Below, one piece after another: positions 59,390 through 64,000 of a stretch of 64,000 nucleotides of DNA (positions within the stretch are counted from its first letter, which is position 1; every line of letters begins with the position of its first letter). Both the position numbers and the translations under genes were made by a program. This DNA comes from Alphaproteobacteria bacterium (GTDB lineage Bacteria > Pseudomonadota > Alphaproteobacteria > ATCC43930 > CGMCC-115725), in assembly GCA_028871455.1 (NCBI GenBank), contig JAGWNF010000009.1, positions 1 through 64,000 of the forward strand, given 5' to 3'. A model generated the notes under the pieces. That model did not search any database and was not told the origin of the DNA. It saw only the letters and a list, made by a program, of their open reading frames with translations.

Positions 59390-59547
59390 ACATCGAGTTG
59401 CGCAATGACGATGCCGCCAAGCTGAACCCACCCTTCGCGGGAAAGAATGAGCGCGTCGTCGGGATTGCTGGAAGCTATACGATTCAGCCGCCGCGTTTTG
59501 CCTGGGTCGGCGAAGCGAGGATCGGCCCGTAGATGGAAACGGCTCAT
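59390..59547 (-). pseudogene. Remnant of an araC gene 5' end
   Basis: Only the N-terminal part of an AraC-type regulator remains: RFADPGKTRRLNRIASSNPD then DALILSREGWVQLGGIVIAQ, matching the intact gene at 48290-49252 (DPRKTRRLNRITSSNPDDAL, ILFRKRRIQLGGIVVADS). After about 50 residues the similarity ends and no DNA-binding domain follows. The rest of the 59277-59597 gap has no gene. Confidence 0.75.
59408..59508. repeat. Direct repeat copy B (araC remnant)
   Basis: The second copy of the repeat at 49113-49213, in the same orientation and 10.3 kb away, lying within the araC remnant. The central AATGAGCGCGTCGTCGGGAT block is identical in both. Confidence 0.75.
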
Positions 59548-59597
59548 AGCCTTCTCTTCGCGCTCAAAGCGCTTGGTATTGTCGTCCGTTACCAGGA

Positions 59598-60038
59598 TTA
59601 CTGCCTCTCACCCATGGACACGCCCTGATCGCTATCCGGCCTCAAAACGATGCTCCTTCGGACGACCAGGACACCGCCCGGCCCATGAACGGCTGCGAAC
59701 AAGAGGCCGGCAATGAAGGTGAAGTGATCCACGAAGAATCCGAATTCCGTCTGGTTGCCGCCCCAGTGCGATGGACCGTGAAAGGCGAAGGCCAGGAAGA
59801 GAACGTAGGCGGCGGCGAAAAGCGCCGCCTCCGAGAACAAGGCGCCGGTCCATAGGGCGATTGCGAGCGCGCACTCGAAGAAGGCGGCAATCCAGGCGAG
59901 CGGCAGCGCGAACGGAAACCCCGCTGCGGCGATGTAGCCGGCGGTCGCCCCCATCCCGAGAAACTTGAAGGCTGCCGCCATGGCGAAAACGCCGCCAAAG
60001 ATCAACCTTGCGACAAGGATTGCAGCAGTCTTTCCCAT
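59598..60038 (-). CDS. DoxX-family membrane protein
   Basis: A 146-residue membrane protein starting at MGKTAAILVA (60038). Four helices (ILVARLIFGGVFAMAAAFKF, AGFPFALPLAWIAAFFECAL, ALFAAAYVLFLAFAF, FTFIAGLLFAAVHG) and the FKFLGMGATAGYIAAAGFP pattern place it in the DoxX family. Members are linked to oxidative stress or thiosulfate oxidation, but most are uncharacterised. It is a single gene, convergent with the module upstream. Confidence 0.8.
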   Translation of the reverse strand: MGKTAAILVARLIFGGVFAMAAAFKFLGMGATAGYIAAAGFPFALPLAWIAAFFECALAIALWTGALFSEAALFAAAYVLFLAFAFHGPSHWGGNQTEFGFFVDHFTFIAGLLFAAVHGPGGVLVVRRSIVLRPDSDQGVSMGERQ

Positions 60039-60250
60039 CGGAGTGGTCCTTTCAAAGGTGCACGAGCCTGACATAGGACGCATAAGGAACGTCATTTCCG
60101 ACATCCTCCCCTCAAAATGGCGCGCCATCTCGACGGGCACCGTCGCCGCGGAGTCTGAGGCTCGACTACCCCGGCCATAAGCGAAGGAATGGCCTCCCCC
60201 GAAGCCTCGCCACGGTGATCGGTCCCTGGGCGCCGGGTGGCTTCGATGCA

Positions 60251-60898
60251 TCACCTCTGCTTTGTTACGATCAGGTGCGTGGCGTGGGGTGTCGAAACGC
60301 GATCAGCGCACGCATAGCCAAGGGCGGGCAGGTTGAGACCCGCGAAGAGATTCTCGCCGGCGCCGAGAAGGACCGGCGCCATGACGAGATGCGCCTCGTC
60401 GATCAGGCCGGCGTGCAGATACTGACGGACGGTCGAGACGCCGCCCCCGATCCGGATATCCTTGCCGCGCGCGGCGTCCTGCGCTTGCCGCAGCGCGGAT
60501 TCGATGCCGTCCGTCACGAAGTGGAAGGTCGTTCCGCCTTCCATGGGGATCGGATCGCGCGCATGGCGGGTGAGCACGAAGACCGGCACGTGGTAAGGCG
60601 GATTGGTGCCCCACCAGCCTTTCCAGCTCTTGTCTGGCCATGGACCTCGGATCGGCCCGAACATGTTTCGGCCCATGATCCATGCGCCGATATTCTCGAA
60701 GCTCCGCGCGGCGAACTCATCGTCGACATCGGTCTCGCCGCCCTCCTGTCCGAACATCTTCTTGAAGGTGCGTGTCCTGAACGCCCATTGGTGCAGGTTC
60801 ATCCCGTTCACGCCAAGCGGGTTCTCCCGGCTTTGGTCGGGTCCGGCGCCATAGCCGTCGAGGGACAGCGAGAAGGCGGCGACGCGTAATTTGGACAT
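60251..60898 (-). CDS. RibD C-terminal/dihydrofolate-reductase-like protein
   Basis: A 215-residue protein of the RibD_C/DHFR-like superfamily: RVAAFSLSLDGYGAGPDQSR, IGAWIMGRNMFGPIRGPWPD, VPVFVLTRHARDP, TFHFVTDGIESALRQAQDAA, DIRIGGGVSTVRQYLHAGLI, EAHLVMAPVLLGAGENLFAG. The GRNMFG and IGGG segments bind NADPH. Stand-alone members reduce unknown small molecules. Convergent with none; a frameshifted SRPBCC gene and an HxlR gene lie upstream. Confidence 0.85.
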   Translation of the reverse strand: MSKLRVAAFSLSLDGYGAGPDQSRENPLGVNGMNLHQWAFRTRTFKKMFGQEGGETDVDDEFAARSFENIGAWIMGRNMFGPIRGPWPDKSWKGWWGTNPPYHVPVFVLTRHARDPIPMEGGTTFHFVTDGIESALRQAQDAARGKDIRIGGGVSTVRQYLHAGLIDEAHLVMAPVLLGAGENLFAGLNLPALGYACADRVSTPHATHLIVTKQR

Positions 60899-60999
60899 GA
60901 AGACTCCTTTCGAACAGAGCTGTTACAGGTGTCGTCCACGGATCCACGACGAGATCGTTGCGGCTCCATACACTGCTTGAAGATCTCGCCCGTTTCCGA

Positions 61000-61454
61000 T
61001 CACCGCATGGCCTCGACCAGATTGTCGAGCGATGCGTTGTGTCCAAACTTCGCGCCGTTGAGCATGTCGTCTCCGGCGAGCGATGTCAGTTGTGCGGTAA
61101 CGACCACTTTTGTTCCGGCTCCCTCCGGTTCGAACGTGGTCGTTGACATCGTGATGAGCAGCTTCGTTCCCTGCGTTTCGACAACCTCGCTCGATACGAT
61201 GCGCTGGTTCGGCACTATGTCGTAGTACTTGGTCACGCCGCGATATTGCGGTTGCTCTTGTCGCCGCAGCGGAACACATCGACGCCGCCTTCACGAAAAT
61301 CAACCTCATCATAGACAAAAGCGGCCGTTTCCGAGGGAGCACCCCAACTCGCGCGTTCTGCCGGATTCGCAAACGCCGCGAACACGCGCTCGACGGGCGC
61401 GGCACAAACCCGCTCAAATACGAGCGTGGCATGTTTCAAACCCCGGCTAGTCAT
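61000..61454 (-). pseudogene. SRPBCC (AHSA1-like) gene with a one-base frameshift
   Basis: Two frames together make one START-like protein of about 150 residues. The first (61454 down to 61233) reads TLVFERVCAAPVERVFAAFA up to VFRCGDKSNRN, then stops. The second (from 61236) continues TKYYDIVPNQRIVSSEVVET to LTSLAGDDMLNGAKFGHNAS. Adding one C to the AACCGC run near 61249-61252 restores NPQYRGVTKYYDI, the expected family sequence. A recent mutation or a read error is equally possible. It diverges from the HxlR gene. Confidence 0.75.
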
Positions 61455-61498
61455 GGTTTCCGCCTCCTGGTCTCGGGCTGATCATCAAGCCATATCGA

Positions 61499-61523
61499 TT
61501 GCATATCACAACCAGTTGCATAT
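61499..61523. promoter_or_regulatory. Direct TTGCATAT repeats in the SRPBCC-HxlR intergenic region
   Basis: TTGCATAT occurs at 61499-61506 and 61516-61523, 17 bp apart, flanked by ATCATCA and TGATGATCAT segments. It lies between divergent genes and probably holds both promoters and the HxlR binding site. Confidence 0.45.
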
Positions 61524-61570
61524 GATGATCATCCGGTGCTAAATTGCAAGCGGTTTTTTTGGAGACGCGA

Positions 61571-62083
61571 ATGGACGTTGCTCACCGCTCGGGTTGCCCG
61601 ATCAACCTTTCCCTGGAGGTCTTTGGCGACCGGTGGAGCCTCATCATCCTGAGGGACATGATGTTCGGCGGGCGGCGGCATTTCCGGGAGCTGCTGACGC
61701 AGTCCGAGGAAGGCATCTCGTCCAATATCCTGGCCGATCGGCTGAAGATGCTGCTGGACCAGGGAATGATCACCAAGGCCGATGACCCCAGCCACAAGCA
61801 GAAGGCCATCTACAGCCCGACGGAGAAGGCGATCGCCCTCGTTCCCGTGTTCGCCCAGCTTGGCGCCTGGGGACGGCGGTACACCGCCGCGACGGAGGAG
61901 CTGAGCATCAGGGCGCAGCTTCTCGAGGAAGGCGGCCCTGTCCTGTGGAATCGGTTCATGTCCGAGTTGGCGCACGTCCATCTAGGACGCCCGCTCCGGC
62001 GGAAAGGCCCGACTGTCGCCGAGCGCTTGCAGGCGGCGTATGACGACCTGCGCGCCCGAAAGACGAAGCGCAAGACGACCTAG
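61571..62083 (+). CDS. HxlR-family regulator
   Basis: A 170-residue protein starting at MDVAHRSGCP (61571), GGAG upstream. The HxlR winged helix is full: CPINLSLEVFGDRWSLIILR, DMMFGGRRHFRELLTQSEEG, ISSNILADRLKMLLDQGMIT. The conserved Cys (C9) near the N-terminus may sense oxidants or electrophiles as in some family members. The extra C-terminal 60 residues are helical and basic. It is likely the regulator of the divergent SRPBCC gene. Confidence 0.88.
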   Translation: MDVAHRSGCPINLSLEVFGDRWSLIILRDMMFGGRRHFRELLTQSEEGISSNILADRLKMLLDQGMITKADDPSHKQKAIYSPTEKAIALVPVFAQLGAWGRRYTAATEELSIRAQLLEEGGPVLWNRFMSELAHVHLGRPLRRKGPTVAERLQAAYDDLRARKTKRKTT

Positions 62084-62166
62084 ATTTCTTCGGTCCGGGC
62101 GAATTCGGAGGAATGGATAACGGCAAAGTCGAGTAGCGGTGAGCCATCGCCTATGCGAACTGGATC

Positions 62167-62625
62167 TCAGCGGTGGGCGATATTCCAGATCTTGCGAAAA
62201 TACACGACCCTCTCCGTCTCCGAGAATCCCCAGCCGAGATGTGCCGCCTGTGATATACGATTGTCGATCTGCGTGTCTGAGCCGATTTCGTGAAATCCTC
62301 GTGCGGCCAGAAACGCCTCCAAATGCTTGAGCAGCCGCCTGCCGACGCCCTGGCGCCGGAATTGCGGATTGACCCAAATGCCTTCGAGAAACGGAACCGG
62401 CTGGGATTCGCAGCCGTTCGCATACTTCCTTAGCGCAACCTCAGCAAAACCTGCCGGAGCCGCATATGATGTCTCCGCGATGAAACCCCAGACGTCTTTG
62501 TCTTGGAGAACCTTGTCAATTGCTTCAGCATGCGCTTGAGAGGCCTCATCGGGCCAGAGCTGCGCTCGCATCTCTGCCCAAACAAGCTTGTCACGATCCT
62601 TCATTTCCCTGATCACGAAATCCAT
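62167..62625 (-). CDS. AAC(6')-like GNAT acetyltransferase
   Basis: A 152-residue GNAT protein closely following the aminoglycoside 6'-N-acetyltransferase type I pattern: LVWAEMRAQLWPDEASQAHA, GFAEVALRKYANGCESQPVP, FLEGIWVNPQFRRQGVGRRL (acetyl-CoA loop RRQGVG), FHEIGSDTQIDNRISQAAHL, GWGFSETERVVYFRK. AAC(6')-I enzymes acetylate amikacin, tobramycin and related drugs. It lacks integron or cassette features, so it is probably a chromosomal relative; activity on drugs is not certain. Confidence 0.78.
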   Translation of the reverse strand: MDFVIREMKDRDKLVWAEMRAQLWPDEASQAHAEAIDKVLQDKDVWGFIAETSYAAPAGFAEVALRKYANGCESQPVPFLEGIWVNPQFRRQGVGRRLLKHLEAFLAARGFHEIGSDTQIDNRISQAAHLGWGFSETERVVYFRKIWNIAHR

Positions 62626-62672
62626 GAACAGATCACCTCAGCAATAATGCACAGACGGGAGGGCGCTACGAT

Positions 62673-63917
62673 TTATCTCTCTCCTTCACGCTTCAGCCGG
62701 TCAAGATGCTGGCGGATATGAGCGGCCTCGGCGGGTGTATTGGCAAGCGCGATGGCGCGGTCGAAGGCGATGCGAGCCTCGGCTTTGCGGCCGAGCTGCA
62801 ATAGAAACGCGCCCCGTGCGCCGAAATAGTGAAAATAGCCCGACAACCGTTCCTCGAGCGGTTCGATCATCACAAGCCCGGCTTCCGGTCCGCGCAGCTT
62901 CGCCGTTGCCACGGCGCGGTTGAGTGTCACCACGGGTGAAGGCTGCATGCGTTCAAGAGCGCCATAGAGATGATCGATCTGCGCCCAGTCGGTTTCTTCG
63001 GCGCGTGGGGCGCGTGCATGGCTGGCTGCAATTGCGGCTTGAACCTGGTAAGCACCGGGACGATTGTGACGCATGGCCTTGTCGATCAGCGCCAGAGCTT
63101 CAGCGGTGAGCCTGGCATCCCACTGGCTGCGATCCTGGTCCTCAAGTAGGATCGCGTCGCCGTTGTCGTCAAAACGCGCAGGCAACCGCGCCTGCTGCAA
63201 CAGCATGAGTGCGGTCAGCCCCATGATTTCCGGCTCGGTCTGAAACAGACGCAACAGGAGGCGTGCAAGCCGAATCGCCTCTTCGCTCAACGGTGCGCGC
63301 GATTCGTCGTTGCCGGCGGAGTAGCCTTCGTTGAACAGCAGGTAAATCATCGCCGCCACCGCCGCGAGGCGCTCGGCGCGCTCAACGGGGCCCGGCGCCT
63401 CAAAGGGCACATTGGCACGCGCGATGCGCGCCTTGGCGCGAGTGATGCGCTGCTCCATCGCCGCTTCGCCAACGAGAAAGGCACGTGCGATCTGGGACAC
63501 GGTCAAGCCGGAGACGATGCGTAGCGCCAGTGCGATCTGCTGTGTGGCGGGTAGTTCAGGGTGGCAGCAGATGAACAACAGTCGCAGCACATCATCGCGA
63601 TAATGCGAACCGTCCAGCCGTTCAGCAACTGGCGTTTCGACATCCTCAAGGTCGGAGATCACATCGTCGGCCGGCAGGGGCTCCTGTTTCGCCGTCTTGC
63701 GGATACTGTCGAGCGCTGCGTTGCGCCCGACGAGAATCAACCAGGCTGCCGGATCGCGAGGCGGACCGTTTTGCGGCCAGCTTTTCAACGCGCGCAGCGC
63801 CGCTTCCTGAAAGGCCTCCTCCGCCATGTCGAGATCGCGGAAATAGCGCAGCAGCGCGCTGACGGCTTGCGGCCGCGCCGCGGTCAGCACGCCATCGATC
63901 CAGGAAAGTTCGTTCAT
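62673..63917 (-). CDS. ECF42-type RNA polymerase sigma factor
   Basis: A 414-residue ECF sigma factor of the long ECF42 type. Region 2 is ALLRYFRDLDMAEEAFQEAA, LRALKSWPQNGPPRDPAAWL, and region 4 is QIALALRIVSGLTVSQIARA, FLVGEAAMEQRITRAKARIA. The long C-terminal half (from about 190; MIYLLFNEGYSAGNDESRAP, LNRAVATAKLRGPEAGLVMI) carries the TPR-like extension needed for ECF42 function. These genes are co-transcribed with YCII (DGPF) genes, and the end of one overlaps its start here. Confidence 0.9.
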   Translation of the reverse strand: MNELSWIDGVLTAARPQAVSALLRYFRDLDMAEEAFQEAALRALKSWPQNGPPRDPAAWLILVGRNAALDSIRKTAKQEPLPADDVISDLEDVETPVAERLDGSHYRDDVLRLLFICCHPELPATQQIALALRIVSGLTVSQIARAFLVGEAAMEQRITRAKARIARANVPFEAPGPVERAERLAAVAAMIYLLFNEGYSAGNDESRAPLSEEAIRLARLLLRLFQTEPEIMGLTALMLLQQARLPARFDDNGDAILLEDQDRSQWDARLTAEALALIDKAMRHNRPGAYQVQAAIAASHARAPRAEETDWAQIDHLYGALERMQPSPVVTLNRAVATAKLRGPEAGLVMIEPLEERLSGYFHYFGARGAFLLQLGRKAEARIAFDRAIALANTPAEAAHIRQHLDRLKREGER

Positions 63918-64000
63918 ATGCTGCCGGCCCCTTGCCCCCGCCGTTCAGGGTTGTAAAGCGCGATCGGACGGATTTCGTAAGCACCGCCCGGATTGGCGTC
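63914..64000 (-). CDS. YCII/DGPF-domain protein, C-terminal end only
   Basis: The last 28 residues of a gene that begins beyond the window edge: DANPGGAYEIRPIALYNPE and a Gly/Arg-rich tail, stop at 63914. GGAYEIRPI matches the C-terminal strand of YCII-related (DGPF) proteins. The stop overlaps the ECF sigma start (ATGA), the normal partner arrangement. Confidence 0.75.
   Translation of the reverse strand, partial: DANPGGAYEIRPIALYNPERRGQGAGSI

Noticed and set aside
1-64000. Integrase and attachment sites of the mobile element
   Set aside because: No tyrosine or serine recombinase and no tRNA-associated direct repeats were found; the element ends lie outside the window or are lost.
1-64000. 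CRISPR array, rRNA or tRNA genes
   Set aside because: No regularly spaced repeats of the right size and no recognisable RNA gene were seen on either strand.

Overview
The window is GC-rich alphaproteobacterial DNA, probably from a Hyphomicrobiales (rhizobial-type) relative. This is inferred from the trbBCDEJLFGI gene order with DUF736, DUF2274, DUF2285, DUF2958 and ArdC neighbours, from an Irr-like member of the Fur family, and from an FtrABCD-type iron importer. No rRNA, tRNA, CRISPR array or site-specific recombinase was seen. The ends of the mobile element are therefore not located.

Layout. 0-1 kb: an IS5-family (IS427-like) insertion sequence with a frameshifted transposase. 1.2-7.9 kb: mixed genes (crotonase, CDGSH iron-sulfur protein, an isochorismatase-fold protein without its catalytic cysteine), an AT-richer patch with an HsdR-N-like protein, and a hipBA toxin-antitoxin pair. 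7.9-20.2 kb: a minus-strand conjugation operon, traG-copG-trbBCDEJLFGI-DUF2274-DUF736. 20.7-30.8 kb: an accessory island that interrupts the conjugation backbone. 31.2-35.6 kb: relaxase, lytic transglycosylase, TraF peptidase, AlpA-like regulator and a second DUF736. 36.2-41.8 kb: metabolic and regulatory cargo. 41.8-48.2 kb: ParB, DUF2958, ArdC-like antirestriction protein, DUF2285-type genes and an XRE regulator. 48.3-59.5 kb: an iron/haem and extracytosolic flavin module. 59.6-64 kb: DoxX, a RibD-like reductase, a frameshifted SRPBCC gene, HxlR, an AAC(6')-like acetyltransferase and an ECF sigma factor with its YCII partner.

The most unusual region is 20.7-30.8 kb. A tightly overlapping plus-strand operon encodes an acyl-carrier-like small protein, an XRE repressor, an ImmA/IrrE metallopeptidase, a papain-like peptidase, a protein whose C-terminal half reads like thymidylate synthase, and a PD-(D/E)XK-type nuclease. 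Facing it is a minus-strand operon of a DNA methyltransferase with a zinc ribbon, a MazG-like pyrophosphohydrolase and a uracil-DNA-glycosylase-like protein. Diverging from the methyltransferase are an XRE gene and a large protein with a possible nuclease N-terminus and HEAT-like repeats. A 25-bp near-palindrome between the methyltransferase and the XRE gene carries on each arm the Shine-Dalgarno of the gene leaving that side, each 8 nt from its start codon. I read the island as a candidate restriction-modification or nucleotide-surveillance defence system; this is inference from gene content and context.

The iron module joins the FTR1 permease (ftrC) to HemP, a porin, an FMN-binding protein, ApbE, a DUF4405-like membrane protein, an Irr-like regulator, and ftrB, ftrD and ftrA. 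It is bracketed by two near-identical direct copies (about 100 bp) of an araC 5' end. One copy belongs to a complete gene and the other is a remnant.
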